From NCBI RefSeq assembly GCF_000471905.2, contig NW_006500104.1, positions 4,553,664 through 4,617,663 on the forward strand: a stretch of 64,000 bases of DNA. The letters are read 5' to 3'. Origin of the DNA: Amborella trichopoda (taxonomy: Eukaryota > Streptophyta > Magnoliopsida > Amborellales > Amborellaceae). Positions 1-11,649 of this stretch are shown here, one piece after another (position 1 is the first letter of the stretch; every line of letters begins with the position of its first letter). The notes below the pieces were generated by a model. It ran no database searches. It saw only the letters and a program-made list of their open reading frames with translations, and was not told the DNA's origin. Position numbers and translations under genes: made by a program.

Positions 1-2350
1 CGTTGGATCCCTCAGCATTTATTGGTTGCTCAAAAATCCCCGATCCATCTATTAGAAAGAAAATGAGTAAGTATGGTAGTTACCAGAAGCCCCCAAGTAG
101 GGTTCCGCTTCCGCCCCGGAATCTCGATCTTGTGCTCCAAGTGACTGGATCTCGAATCCAGGCGCTTCCTTAATTATTCGGATCTCGTATCGAGAGTTAT
201 GGGAACTCGATTCCTATTATTTGGGAACAAGGTCCCTAGAAAGCGAGATCCATATCCCCATGCCCAAGATCATAGCCCCAATATCATTTGGAACAACGAT
301 TCCATTATACCAAGAACCGAGTATCCTATACCATGGGAGTGAGATGCACCTATAAAGTTTATTCTATTCGTATATACTATTAGGTTTTCCTCAAATTTTC
401 TACGACGCACGCATTTTGCAATGACATTTGTGTCCAATTTTAAAGAAAGGCAACTAGAGTAGGGACAAGATTGGAAGAAGGTTTAAAAGTTAGCCATGTT
501 GCAATTTGATTGTGAAGTGAGGTCACGATCAATACACTTCAATATGGCAAAAGGGATGTGTTACACAATTTGTTGATGTGTTGCACAATCTTAATGGTGC
601 ATTTCTATCGAAATAAGGTAATATTATGTACAAATCTCCGAGTATAGGCGGAATGGGTTGCACATTGCAAACTATAATTGTATTGTAATACTGAATTGAT
701 CATGTTGTGTATGTGTACCATCGTTATGTGGACGTTTATCAGCTCGGGTACGATATGAAAGGGTGACAGTGGGTGGATGGCCATTGGTTGTCGCATGTAT
801 AATGTTCATGTGCAAAGAACGGCACAATGTGATCCCTTATGGTAGGGAACCCGCTCCCGTCCATATAGAAATGCGCTACCTAGAAGTCATAGAACTCGTT
901 CCCTTCCCCAGACCATGTATGGAGCTCGCTCCACCATCTAGGGAACTTTGAGATAGACTCACTCCACGCTCCCGTTGCCGGAACTCCTCACGTTCTCGTT
1001 CCCGGTAACTATGGTATAACTACCGCCTCAGAGCACACACTAACAAAGATTATGGAAAAAAAGATCCATATCTGCTTCGGCTCAGAACCCACAAGTAAAG
1101 TGGCTGGTCTTCCCATAAGTGTAGCAGTTCACGGATGACTCATTTTAGGAGTGTTGTACTTGCCTCCCCATTACTTGGCATACTTTCCATTTGCACAATC
1201 AGCTCTCATTTCCTCCTTCTAGGAGGAATTCATGCCCTTAGGAATGCCCTTGGGTTTCTCCCACCATTAGGTTTGCCTGGCTTGCCAAACACGACAATGA
1301 CACTATTCACTAACAAAGTGGTGCTTTGCCTTTAACTCCTAATGATGAGGTACCAAACAAAATTCTTGACCCTCCTTATGTGTCATCAGTATCTTCACCT
1401 GTACCCTGGGTTTAGTGATCACAACACAGCCAGTATCTATTCCTCAAGGAGGTTAATGCTAATGGTCAAATGTTCCAGTAAACCCCGCCCATCAAGCAGG
1501 TAGTGCAGTTTATGGTGCCACATATGGTAGTTGTTATCATTCAACTTCTCCGCTCTAATGAGATCAGCAATCACTTCTTTGATGTCATAACAGTCTACAT
1601 CGGTGAAAGAAAAAAGGATCATAGTAAGGTTTGATCACACATGGTTACAGATTCACATATGGATATCATGGTTTGTAGCACTCGCTTGAGCTACAAGGGT
1701 CAAGATAGATAAACTTCCAAACAACTCGAAGAAAGTATTTCACACAGATATACTGGCTAGTGCTATTAATCAGCATCAAGTAAAGATTTGGAAGTTAAAT
1801 TTCATAATCCTCGTCACAGGTGAGTGTTTGCATCCTCCATGCAAAATTCCACAATCTAATAATGATACCCCACAATGACTCTTAAAATCATATTTCCTAG
1901 GCAATACAGCAACACGCCATGTTCAAAGGGTATCGAAAAGGCAATCAAAAACTTCTAGGGCAGATATCATGGTCGTGAAAATACAATCAGCAAGTGGGAC
2001 CTTGCATTCTACAGCAAGGCTATATTATACAAAAGAATTTAGCACAGGTACAAAGTTATGCCCTCATGAAAATCAAGCCTAAATTAGGAAATTCTGAGGC
2101 AGAACTCTGTGACTGCAAGGCCGTAATCGTACACCGTAACCAGGCAGCTGCAAGCAGGTAAGGTGTGACCCCACTCAAACATTTTGGTGCGACTGCAGCC
2201 ACACTAGTGCGGCTTCAGGCATGTGGCCACATCTGTGCTACTTCAGGGCCGCACTCATACATCTGCATAGCCGCTATAGACACAAGCTCAACAACTCTGT
2301 ACAGCTACGGATGATTCTGAACTTATCCATGGCTTGAGGAGAGACCCATA
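1..2350. other. No gene recognised (probable intron or 3' flank of the cyclase-like gene)
   Basis: No convincing exon, domain or repeat family was recognised. Reading frames here are short and without family resemblance. The missing last exon of the cyclase-like gene was looked for on the minus strand and not found. If that gene is complete, this stretch is the interior of its last intron. Confidence 0.4.
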
Positions 2351-2719
2351 GTCTATATCAATGGTTTAAAAAACGGATCGGTGACCCGCATCGGGCACCT
2401 CAAAAACCCATCCGATCGGTGAATCGGCGATCCGAATCGAAAATCGGCCGAATCAATCGGAAGCCTTAAAAAAAATCCGAAAAAATTATTAAAATTCAGT
2501 ATAAATGTTGTTTTTTAAGAATCCAATAAGAAATGAAGGTAATACATTATTATTTCATTTTTTTCATCAATTTACGAATATTGAGATGTTCTTTCCCTGT
2601 TTAAACTTATGTTAACCATTAAATTTGCAATTACATAAAAGAAAAATCATAGAATCATCATGGATAAAATATACAATCATATATGGACTACAATAAAGAA
2701 TGGATTAAATCGATGAAAA

Positions 2720-3165
2720 ATGGCCACTAAAATATCGAATTATTGTATTATTGTATTATTGTATTATTGTATTATCTTTTATTTTGTTTTTTATTTTTTG
2801 ATGACATTATTTTATCCTTTTATTTTATTTTTAGAGGATAAATTGTTTTTTGACAAGAAATTCTTGTTGCATTATCTTTTATTTTACTTTTTTCTTTTAT
2901 TTTTTTTATGATATTATTTTTTCTTTTTATTTTTTTTGAAAGATAAAAATAAAACTCTTTTTTTCCTTTTTTTTATGACATTATTTTCTTTCTCTTTATT
3001 TTTTTGATGACATTACTTTTTTCCTTTATATTATTATTTTGTTTTGTTCTTTTTATTTTTTTCGCTTTTTTCTTTTTTTATATGACATTAGTTGACAAAA
3101 GACTATTTTTTGATGATATTATTTTTTTATTTTCGTTTTTTTTCTTTTTTTTTATGGCATTCAAA
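2720..3165. repeat. T-rich low-complexity tract inside the hAT element
   Basis: The plus strand is dominated by runs of T broken by recurring short words such as gatgacatta and gatattatttt. It looks like a degenerate tandem array produced by slippage. Apparent reading frames across it are composition artefacts. Confidence 0.75.
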
Positions 3166-3497
3166 AGGGAAAACGTCAACATAGAGGTTCAAACTCAAAC
3201 CTGGGACCTTTTGCTCAAATAGCAACGTGGTAGCCAAACCTCCCGGATGCCACATTGTATTAGTTTCCCTATAATAAAACAATATATTGATTTGCGGTCC
3301 AACGTTGGGCATTGAATTGTATTTGTCCCACATCGAAGAGAGGTGGCACAAAAAACAATTATATAAGCACTTCCAACAGTGTCTCTCATGAAGCATTGGT
3401 TGAGGTGAGAACCATGTGTGGCGCACACGAGGCATTTGAGATTTCTCCGCACGTGCGGAGTTTTGCGACGTCAACCAAAACCTATCGAGCCGATCTG

Positions 3498-3579
3498 TGA
3501 CGTCATACGGGCGGTTTATGACATCATACGGGCGGTTCACTATTTACAACTAGCAGTTTATGACGTCATGTGGGCAGTT
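3498..3579. repeat. Three 19-bp subterminal repeats with bZIP-like TGACRTCA cores
   Basis: Copies lie at 3498-3516, 3519-3537 and 3561-3579. The first reads tgacgtcatacgggcggtt. Each begins with TGACGTCA or TGACATCA. TGACGTCA is the palindromic C-box bound by plant bZIP factors. hAT elements normally carry subterminal repeats bound by their own transposase, so these may be transposase sites rather than promoter elements. Related tgacgt words occur near the right end of the element ending at 63848. Confidence 0.5.
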
Positions 3580-3699
3580 CTGCTCTAAAACCGGGGCGGT
3601 TCTCGATTTTACACATAAATTGGCACAGAGTGACCGATTCTTGTGACGACTCGGGCGAGTCCGTTGTGACTTGCCAATTTGTTAAACACTGGTCTATGT

Positions 3700-5850
3700 T
3701 ATAGAACTGGGTGCCAACCTTATGGAGACAATGGCATCCTATTTTGATGAAGAGACTGAATGTTGGCCACTCAGGAGATGCTGAGATTCAGGATGTTTGG
3801 CTCCATAACCTCTTGCAGCTGCATGCCAAACACTATCACCAGCTGCTGTACGGTGAATCCACGTGGCTCCCGGGCTGCCACGGACCTGTTTCATGCAGCC
3901 ATAGCCGCAGCTGCAGCTGTACAATAGATCATGCATCTGCAAGCCCTCATGCCTCACAAATGCGCATGCATTGTCATGCAACGCCACACTAACACATAAC
4001 ACTTGGTGCCCTCCCCCTCTCTCCAGAGAAACCCCACACACGCCTCCCTCTCCTTGCTTTTTGTCTCTAAGAAAGAACAAGTTCCACCAATTAATTCAGA
4101 GGAACTCTTAGGCCATCTCCATCGAGGCTCAGGGTTTTGCGCTGTGAAATAATCACGTTTCTTGCAATCAAAGAAGCACACATTAGATTACAGTCATCAA
4201 ACTATCAACCCTAAAAGGAGTAATAGGAAGCAAAAAAAGAAGAGATCCACAAAAAAGGGGATCAAAAGGTATGTAACCTCTATTATATCCTCATAGTTTT
4301 TGTGCTTTAATGTTTGTGTTGCATTGGAATGCACCAACACTTTTTGTGCGTGATGCGCCCCATGTGCATGCACAGCCCTGCACTTGTGCCTGGCCTTTTG
4401 CATGTGGCCTGCACACAATGTGCACCAAGTGCTAGTGCACGACCCAGCACATATGCCGCCCTCTGCGCCCACACGGCCTCGCATGGTCTAACCATGCTGC
4501 TTGCGCTAGTGTCCCACATGCACTACTCGTGCAGGTTGAATGCATGCGCATGTCAGAGAGCATGCATTAACTTTACGCCAAGTATCAAAATACACCCAGT
4601 CGCAGACATGGATTTTGATGAAGCTTGGACCAAATTGAAGCATCTCCCAAGTAAGATTTATCAAATGGCAAATTAGAGCGAAAGCCTGTGTTCTTCAAGA
4701 GGTTTTCTTAAGCGTGCAACTCATATAACTTATCATTGTGTTTGGTTGCATCCTGCGGGTATGCCACAACTTCATTGCATCTTTGTTCTTCCGTGTGGGG
4801 AGATGTACATACCTCGAAGACGGTGAGAGCATCCCTTGCCTATGAGACCAGGAGTTGAAGCAAAGTGGTCCTTTATCTCAACTAAGTTCTAGTTGCCATT
4901 TTCTGAACTCAATAGAATACAGGTCGCAACAAGCTGAGTTCTGTTGGGATTTGGACTTCACAATGACTGTATTGACTTCAATTATGCAGTTTTAACCGTA
5001 AGTTTAGATCTTTCACATCGTTTATTCATTTTCATCACAGTTACACTTATTAACCACACAGTATAGAGCTCATATCTCTTTTGACTACAGTTTTTTTTTC
5101 TTTTCAAGTGTTCACTTAACAAAATAAAATCTTGTTTTAACTACAGTTAACTTGTACAGAGCCCAAAAGGGGCTTTTCTGGTTTTTGTGGACCTGAAATA
5201 CCAACATGCCACTCCACGGTCCATACCACGAAATAAAAGGAGCCAAAGTAATTTCCACGAAATGTCTATTCTTGCTCCAACCAATCCCATCTTGCCGAGG
5301 TTTTTCCATGAACATAGTAGATGAACATTGTCTTAACCATCTCTTTCTGAAAAGTAATTTTAACATTTGCACAAAATTAACATTCACAAGAACTATTTAT
5401 AGAAGAAGCACAAGAAGCTATTGTGTCTGAAAACGATAAATGTGCGGCAACAAGCTTTTAAGATCCTACATATGCCTTACAAAGCATCCTGCATGGATAT
5501 AAGAACCATTTTCATGCTGCATCACAAACAGCGAGAGTATGGAAATCTCAAAAGTAGACTCTCTGAATGCATGCTCCAGCTATGACTACAACTATTTATT
5601 TGGTAGACAGAAGCAATCATCATGAGGTCACAGTGCTTTACATCAAAATAATCATATTTGGAAGTCATAATTGAGAATAGGGTTATCAAATATAATAAAT
5701 ATCAGAATTAGAATAAGCAGAAGACCATGATGAAGATCTGAAATACAACATGGTTGCGTGAGCATTGCATACAGAAATTTCAACAAGGGAAGTTAGCTAC
5801 AAGCTACTTGGACTTCCTAATTCTCCCATAAATACCAGTTTGCAACTCAC
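3700..5850. other. No gene recognised (intron sequence)
   Basis: Between the hAT element and exon 4 of the cyclase-like gene. The 4300-4600 part is GC-richer with many gcatgc/gcacat words but no recognisable protein in any frame. On the minus strand this is downstream of the exon 4 donor, so it belongs to the following intron. Confidence 0.4.
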
Positions 5851-5948
5851 CAATAAGTTTGATATCAGTATTGTCTACCAGCCACTGCGCACCATCCTTC
5901 ATAAAGCCAACATAGCTTGTATCAAACTCTCGTTTCAGCATGAGATTC
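5851..5948 (-). CDS. Cyclase / kynurenine-formamidase-like protein, exon 4
   Basis: This 98-nt exon on the minus strand follows the acceptor ctcag (5949-5953) and ends before the donor gtgagtt starting at 5850. It translates to a block containing [18 protein letters not shown] and ending at NTDIKLIG, which is the conserved core of plant cyclase-family proteins. It starts one base into an Arg codon opened by exon 3 (AG|G) and ends with the first base of a Gly codon, so phases agree. Known family members have about 65 more residues after this point. That terminal exon was not found down to base 1. Confidence 0.85.
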
Positions 5949-6154
5949 CTGAGACAGCACAATAAAGAGTTGTTTTGCAGAATTTATAACTAAAACGTGC
6001 ATAAAACGACTCAGCAGGAAAAAAACTACATAAAAAATTGGGAAGAAATTCCATCATGATGTTATATAACATGCCTGCAAGTGATTCCACTTATATTTCT
6101 GTATGGCTAAGAAAAAACAGTTGGAACATGCAGCTTTCCTAGGTGAGATTATGT

Positions 6155-6297
6155 ATGGTGCGTGCAAAAGGTGAGCCCCACCTAATTTTTTATTATAACA
6201 TTATGGTGCGTGCAAAAGGTGAGCCCCACCTAATTTTTTATTATAACATTATGGTGCGTGGTGAAGGTAAGCCCACGTAATTTTATGTTATAACATT
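6155..6297. repeat. 48-bp tandem repeat, three copies
   Basis: Units run 6155-6202, 6203-6250 and 6251-6297. The first two appear identical. The third has several substitutions and a one-base contraction. The unit begins atggtgcgtgcaaaaggtga and ends in an AT-rich segment. It lies in intron 3 of the cyclase-like gene. Confidence 0.9.
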
Positions 6298-6699
6298 AAT
6301 CCATTCATATTTGTAGAAAGATTTTCGGAAAAGAAGCAAAGTACCACTCGTGGACGAGCATACATAGTAATAAAATGGTGGGTATGGTGCAACTCCATAT
6401 TGAACTAAGAAGTACCCTGGAAAAGTTCTCTCTTATCCAATATTAATGCATCCTAGAAACATTTTACAGAGTTATGGCTCATTTTAAAATTACTCCAAAC
6501 CATAACTCGGCACTGCTGGGGTGGAAACCCTAAACTCTTCACAATGCCTCTTATGTAATCCCTCATCACCAGATACAGATTGAAATATATTCAGCCCTTC
6601 TCACATGCCCCTGAGGGTACTATAATACTCACACACTTATTACCATGTTACACTTGAAACATTGTCTCAAACAGCGCATATATCCGAGGGATAATTTTA

Positions 6700-7048
6700 T
6701 GTTATGAGTATGTTTTGCTCATGTATCTGAGAGAGATTTTATCTTATGAATATGTTTCTTTCAAAGTGTCCCAAATTTCTTTAGTTGTATCAAAAACATT
6801 AGATTGGCACTTATTTGGGGTTCCACACTACTCCATAACCAAGTCCAGATATATAATCCTCCCTCATCAACTCTTTGTATCTACTATTAGATTTACTAGG
6901 ATTGTCCTCATTCAAGTATTTCAGCTTCCCCCTTGCACCGAGCGATACTTTGACAGATTGAGCCTAGGCAACATCATGGGACTCATTCATTTTTACGAAA
7001 GTCATTTGTAGCCCCACAGTTTCAGGACTAAGGATTCCATGTTTAATT
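6700..7048 (-). mobile_element. Ty1-copia gag fragment, left part (split by the RTE LINE)
   Basis: The minus strand is clearly related to the copia gag start region at 48597-48850: both share ttggcacttatttggggttcc and the same order of motifs through the segment before 7049. The sequence resumes after the LINE at about 10346, where it matches 48850-49060. This is therefore one older copia element, minus orientation, interrupted by the LINE. No intact frame remains. The left boundary is approximate. Confidence 0.65.
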
Positions 7049-7062
7049 CCCTTACACATGAG

Positions 7063-7063
<1 letters not shown>
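7049..7063. repeat. Left 15-bp target-site duplication of the RTE LINE
   Basis: cccttacacatgagt here matches cccttccacatgagt at 10331-10345 in 14 of 15 positions. The pair brackets the LINE, as expected for target-primed reverse transcription. Confidence 0.85.

Positions 7064-7093
<30 letters not shown>
7064..7093. repeat. (CAT)n microsatellite tail of the RTE LINE
   Basis: Ten cat triplets in a row. On the minus strand they form the (ATG)n 3' tail of the LINE. The same tail type ends the other RTE copies at about 47750 and 12869. Confidence 0.9.
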
Positions 7094-7464
7094 AACCTTT
7101 TCCCAATTAATTGGGGTTGGCTACACGAATCTTGATCCGCCATTCTGCTCTAATAAAGGCTATATCCTTAGTGAGGCCATAAGTCCCCAGATCTTTCCGA
7201 ACTACTTCCAACCACGTCGTTTTGGGCCTACCACTGGCTTGTTTAAGTCCTTCCACTTGAACTAACTCGCACTTCCTAACAAGTGTTGTACTTGGTCAGC
7301 ACCACACATGGCCCGTCCACCTAAGTCTACTATCTCATCTTATCGCCTATTGGTGTTACATCTAAATTCTCCTGGATGGATTCATTTTGAATTCTATCCC
7401 TTCTTGTCGTTCCACTAATCCATCTCAACATCCCCATCCCAGCTACACTCATTCAATGGGTATA

Positions 7465-8809
7465 TTATTTTTTGTCTACCCAACATTCAGCCCCATAGAA
7501 CAAAGCTGGTCTCACAGCTGTCCTATAGAACTTGTCCTTCAGCTTTAGTGGTATGCGGCGATAACATAAAATTCCAATAGCACATCTCCACTTCGCCCAC
7601 CCAGTTCTAATTCTATGTACGACATCTTCCTCAATCTCTCTATTTTCCTGGATTATCGACCCAATATATTGAAAGTGCGGTCTTTTATGTACGTCCTGGC
7701 CGTCAATCTTAACTACTTCCTTGTCTCTACTCCAATTATTACTAAACTTGCATTCCATATACTCAGTCTTAGTCCAGCTAATTTTAAAACCTTTGGATTC
7801 TAGAGCATCCCTCCAAAGTTCTAACTTTGTGTTGACACCGTTTTGGATCTCATCGATCAAAACTATGTCATCTGCAAACAACATGCCCCCATAGTATCTC
7901 ATCCTGTAGTTGCCTAGTTAAGCCGTCCATAACTTAGATAAAGAGGTACAGGCAAATGCTGACCCTTGAAATAGACCTATTGTCACTAAAAACCTCACTC
8001 GCCTCTCCACTAGTTGTTCGTACACTAGTTAACGCTCCATCGTACACATCTCTCACCAAGTCGATGTAGTTTTTGGAGACTCCTTTCTTTCCAACATCCG
8101 TCAAATCAAATCTCGAGGTACTCTATCATAAACTTTCTCTAAAACAATAAATACCATGTGGAGGTCTTTTCCCTTCGCCCTAAACTTCTCGATCAATTGC
8201 ATAAGTAGGAAAATAACCTCGGTTGTTGACCTTCTTGGCATAAAACCAAATTGGTTTCAGATACATACGTTTCATGCCTTAGTCATTGCTCAATCACTCT
8301 CTCCAAGATTATCATAGTATGGCTCATAAGCTTGATCCCTCAATAATTCGCACAATTTTGTATATCTCATTTGTTCTTGTAAATAAGTACCACGATATGT
8401 TTTCTCCATTCGTCTGGCATTTTTTTGTTCTCAACACCTTGTTGAATAGCTTTGTTAGCCAGTCAATGCCAATCTCCACCATGTACTTCCAAACCTCTAT
8501 TGGTATACCATCTGGTCCTAAAGCCTTTCCTATCTTCATCCCTTTCAAAGCTTCTTTCACTTCCGACATCCTAATCCCACGAAGGTATCTATGAACTCCA
8601 CCCTCATTTGCACTACATGTTCCATCTAGTACTATATTCCCATTGTGTTCGTCATTTAATAATTTGTGAAAATAAACTCTCCACCTTTCGTTCACCAAAA
8701 CCCTTTGATCCTCACTCTTAATGCATTTAATAGAATTTAGATCCTTACACTTTTTCTTTTTTCTTTTTACCAATTTGAAGACATCTTTTTCACCGTTTCT
8801 TGTTCCCAA
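7465..8809 (-). pseudogene. RTE reverse transcriptase, broken
   Basis: Two open segments cover the enzyme. 8809-8324 holds the N-terminal fingers/palm part with LGPDGIPIEVWKYM. 7902-7465 holds the active-site motif FADD (7867-7878) followed by the thumb and the C-terminal segment with RTAVRPALFYGAECW. Between them (about 8320-7905) the frame is interrupted by frameshifts and stops. RTE enzymes copy their own RNA at a nicked target. This copy cannot be functional as it stands. Confidence 0.85.
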
Positions 8810-8956
8810 TTTATTGTATAGATTATCATATGCCTTAAGTTTATCTTTACTTACTATTTCTTTAGCATTTTTCTCAACATTTTTATATTCTTCTAAGATT
8901 TGATTGTTTCTATTACACTATCACGTTTTACAACATGATCATTTTTCGCTAATGGC

Positions 8957-9950
8957 CTACTGAGCCTTATCACTCCACCACAAAGTTTCCTTATCAAAGT
9001 TTCTTTTCTCTTTAGATTCTCCTAAAACTTCTTTTGCTACTTTCTTGATACAGTCAGCCATCTCATTCCACATTACATTGACAATATGTTCAGAGTTCCA
9101 TTTTCCTTCTTCAACTAATTTATCCCTAAATAAGTCTATTTTCTCAATTTTAAAATTCCACCACCTAGTTCTTGGAGTCCCATCACTTTCACCCATTCTA
9201 TTCCATGTCTTTATGCAGACGTCCATAACCATGATCCTATGTTGGGTAGTCAGATTCTCTCCTAGGATAATCTTGCAGTCTTTATATGATAGACGATCTA
9301 CCTTCTTAACTAGGAAGAGGTCTATCTGGCTTTTATGTGTTCCACTTTTATAAGTTATTAAATGTTTATCTCGCTTTTTAAAGTAAGTGTTTGTTATTGC
9401 TATGTCGTAGGCCATAGCAAAATCTAGAATAGTCTCGCCCGTCTCATTTCTTTACCCAAACCCATATCCCCATGTACCCCTTCATATCCTTTACTATCCT
9501 TCCCTACATGACCATTTAAGCCCCCTCCTAAAAAAGTCATCTCTCTATTGGTATGTCTTGGACTATTTTATCTATGTCCTCATAAAATTGTCTCTTAATT
9601 CTATCATCTAATCCTACTTGTGGTGCATAAGCACTAATTATGTTAATTATCTCTTCGCCTAATATAAGTTTAATTAATAAGAGCCTATCACCTATTCTTT
9701 TGACATTAACTACTTTATCTTTTAAATCTTTGTCTAATATTATGCCTGTGTCATTTCTATTATTATCCTTTTCTGTACACCAAAGTTTATACAAATCTAT
9801 TTCTTTAGCTTTTTCTCCATTTAGTTTCTTGTAGACAGCCTATGTTTACTCTCCATTGTCTCATTGTATCCACTAACTCCATACTCTTTACCTATAAGCG
9901 TTCCTACATTCCATGTGGCTAGACGAATCCCATTCTCTTGGACTAGCTTT
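8957..9950 (-). pseudogene. RTE endonuclease domain, broken
   Basis: Segments 9794-9537 (with ISAYAPQVGLDD) and 9415-8957 (with SQIDLFLVKKVD and a downstream TPRTRWWNFK) correspond to the exonuclease-endonuclease-phosphatase domain that nicks the target in RTE elements. The two are separated by frame breaks around 9420-9535. The first part continues upstream in a decayed state. Confidence 0.75.
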
Positions 9951-9978
9951 TTTACATGCGCTCGTCCAGAATATAGCG

Positions 9979-10186
9979 GGAACCCTTGCCTATTTTTTTA
10001 CCACAATCGGGAGGCACTGCAGCGCATCGCTTCTGGGGAACACCCTTGCTAACCCTTGCTCATTTCTCACTGTACTTGGGGTCCGGTATAGCACGTTGCT
10101 TTTGGAGAACGCCCTAGCTAACCCTTGCTTATTTCTCACTGTACCTGAGTTGTATTACAGCGCGTCGCTTCTAGGGAACGCCCTAG
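9979..10186. repeat. About 68-bp tandem repeat, three copies, in the 5' part of the RTE LINE
   Basis: Three head-to-tail units share aacccttgct, atttctcactgtac and cgcttct segments. Each differs by substitutions and small indels. The position just upstream of the endonuclease suggests the 5' untranslated or leader region of the LINE, where tandem repeats could have promoter activity. That role is inference. Confidence 0.7.
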
Positions 10187-10345
10187 CATAAGCAGATACT
10201 ATAGGTTCAAGATTCATGATAAGTTTTGGCAAAATTTTATATTGGCTGCCTACCTGACACAACCCAGCCCTTTTACCTAGGCATGGGATCGGTTAAGGGA
10301 CAGTTAAGTTCATCACCCTGCTTAGATGCTCCCTTCCACATGAGT

Positions 10346-11090
10346 ATAAGTATAAAAGCATAAAAGAGAAAGAGGACAACCAAGATTGGCAAATTTCAGT
10401 CACTCACACATGAACCACTTAAAGAGGAGAGAGATACTTGTCATTCTGATTTGGTCATGTTCTCAACGATTAGGGCAACACCACAATGAACACATCTGAG
10501 CATCACCAAGCTGCCATTATTGAAACTACGCCACAACCACGCTGTAGATCTTGATCACGAAAGAGAAAACACACAAATAGCAGCATCGCACACTAATAGT
10601 ACATTCACATGGATTTTTGCACAGAAAACCCTAGGAAACAGCCCTAGGGTTTAGATCGAACGGTCCTAGGGTACTCCTTGATGAGATAAACATAACAGGG
10701 TTCGAGCTTCTTTTTTTCCTTTTTTTTTTTTCCCTTTTTAAAGAATCAAGGGAAAGATGAGAGGGAAGGGGAAGAAAAGGGGAGATGAAAGGAAAGAGGA
10801 AGATGAAAGGAAAGGCGAAGATAAAAGGAAAGAGAAGGGGGAAGATGAAAGGAAAGAGAGATGGAAGGAAAAGGGAAGAAAGAGGAAGATGAAAGAAAAG
10901 TTCAAATATACTCTGTTACCATGTTAAAGTATCTAGAGAAAGAAAAGAGAGAAGAGAAAAAGGAAAGAGAAGAGAGAGATATGAAAGATGTAAGAGAGAG
11001 ACAACAGAGTGACATGAGATTCAAAATAACCCCTCACACCACTTTTATATTATTAAAAAATGTGAAAGGGAAAAACTGCCCATATCAAAT
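10346..11090 (-). mobile_element. Copia leader and LTR remnant, right part (continues 6700-7048)
   Basis: Sequence 10360-10550 matches 48870-49060 (aggacaaccaag, gagcatcacca and neighbouring words), which lies upstream of copia gag on the minus strand. At 10911-10925 ctctgttaccatgtt is a decayed form of the tRNA-Met primer site seen better preserved at 49189-49200. The purine-rich 10740-10900 block (gaaaggaaagag words) also recurs at 49090-49290 and 30720-30860, so it belongs to the leader or LTR of this copia family. Boundaries are approximate. Confidence 0.55.
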
Positions 11091-11542
11091 ATGAAATGAC
11101 ACTAGGTCTTAGAACTTGGATAAAAGAACTTTTTAACATTCATATTTCATAAAAAAGTAAGAAGTGAATAACTCTTACAAAGTAGACAACCATTAGTCGA
11201 CACAGGGGCATGAGTTAGAGATGTATATTGGTACGACGAGGTCTTAAGTGACACTAATGACCTGAAGCATCATTATTTTCCTTTATAGTAAATACTCATT
11301 TTGAACTAAATTGAACGAACTTTCACGCAAAGATAAATAATAAATAACTAAAATAAGACTTACTAAATACTAATAACAAAAGATGTTACTACTATAGTCA
11401 AAGTTGTAATAATCTATCAAGATCTGATTTATAATACTAGAAATTCTTTTACATATACATTAGTAAAAAAACATCTGAAGTACGTAATATTTGCTTATGA
11501 TATTACAATCTTAGCTACAAGAATGAAGAAACAAAATGGAAC

Positions 11543-11615
11543 CTGTCAGTATTCAAAGTTCTGAAGAGTACACGCTTGACTCCTTTAGGAATACTTAGGG
11601 ACTCCATGACCATCG
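11543..11615 (-). CDS. Cyclase / kynurenine-formamidase-like protein, exon 3
   Basis: This 73-nt minus-strand exon follows the acceptor tcacag (11616-11621) and ends before a gt donor at 11542-11541. It encodes a block containing [20 protein letters not shown], a hallmark stretch of the plant cyclase family. With exon 2 it reads through an Ala codon (G|CG), and it leaves AG of an Arg codon that exon 4 completes. Too short to stand alone, it is supported by family match, splice sites and phase together. Confidence 0.88.
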
Positions 11616-11649
11616 CTGTGAACATGGAAGACACGATCAATGGCTAAAA

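Larger units (their letters stand above)
2359..3691. mobile_element. Non-autonomous hAT-type DNA transposon, 1.33 kb
   Basis: The left end reads caatggtttaaaaaacgg and the right end, reverse-complemented, reads cagtgtttaacaaattgg, giving short imperfect terminal inverted repeats of the CAGTG type known for hAT elements. The 8 bases on each side are gtctatat (2351-2358) and gtctatgt (3692-3699), 7 of 8 identical, which is the 8-bp target duplication expected for hAT transposases. No transposase reading frame is inside. The interior is a T-rich tract (2720-3165) followed by GC-richer sequence with short repeats. Sequence just inside the left end (gatccga/atcgg motifs) is shared with the termini at 36044 and 61508, so these form one family. 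The assignment to hAT is inference from termini and duplication length. Confidence 0.75.
7064..10330 (-). mobile_element. RTE-type non-LTR retrotransposon (LINE), nearly full length, decayed
   Basis: This 3.27-kb element lies on the minus strand and is bounded by a 15-bp target duplication. Its 3' end (low coordinates) is a (CAT)n/(ATG)n microsatellite at 7064-7093, preceded by the conserved ccaattaattggggttggc segment. A microsatellite tail instead of poly(A) and a total near 3.2 kb are typical of the RTE clade. It encodes an apurinic-type endonuclease followed by reverse transcriptase, both broken. It lies in intron 3 of the cyclase-like gene, in the same orientation as that gene. Confidence 0.85.

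Noticed and set aside
2720-3222. Open frames rich in Phe, Leu and Tyr (plus strand)
   Set aside because: They are translations of a T-rich low-complexity tract and have no family resemblance.
4314-4676. 120-codon open frame with many Cys, His and Ala
   Set aside because: It arises from GC-richer gcatgc/gcacat words. No domain, no splice context, and overlapping frames on the other strand are equally open.
5765-5965. Plus-strand open frame over exon 4
   Set aside because: It is the antisense shadow of the conserved minus-strand exon; the minus-strand translation matches the cyclase family and has splice sites.
7064-7093. Triplet repeat as an independent microsatellite locus
   Set aside because: Its position at the LINE 3' end and the same tail on other copies show it is the RTE tail.
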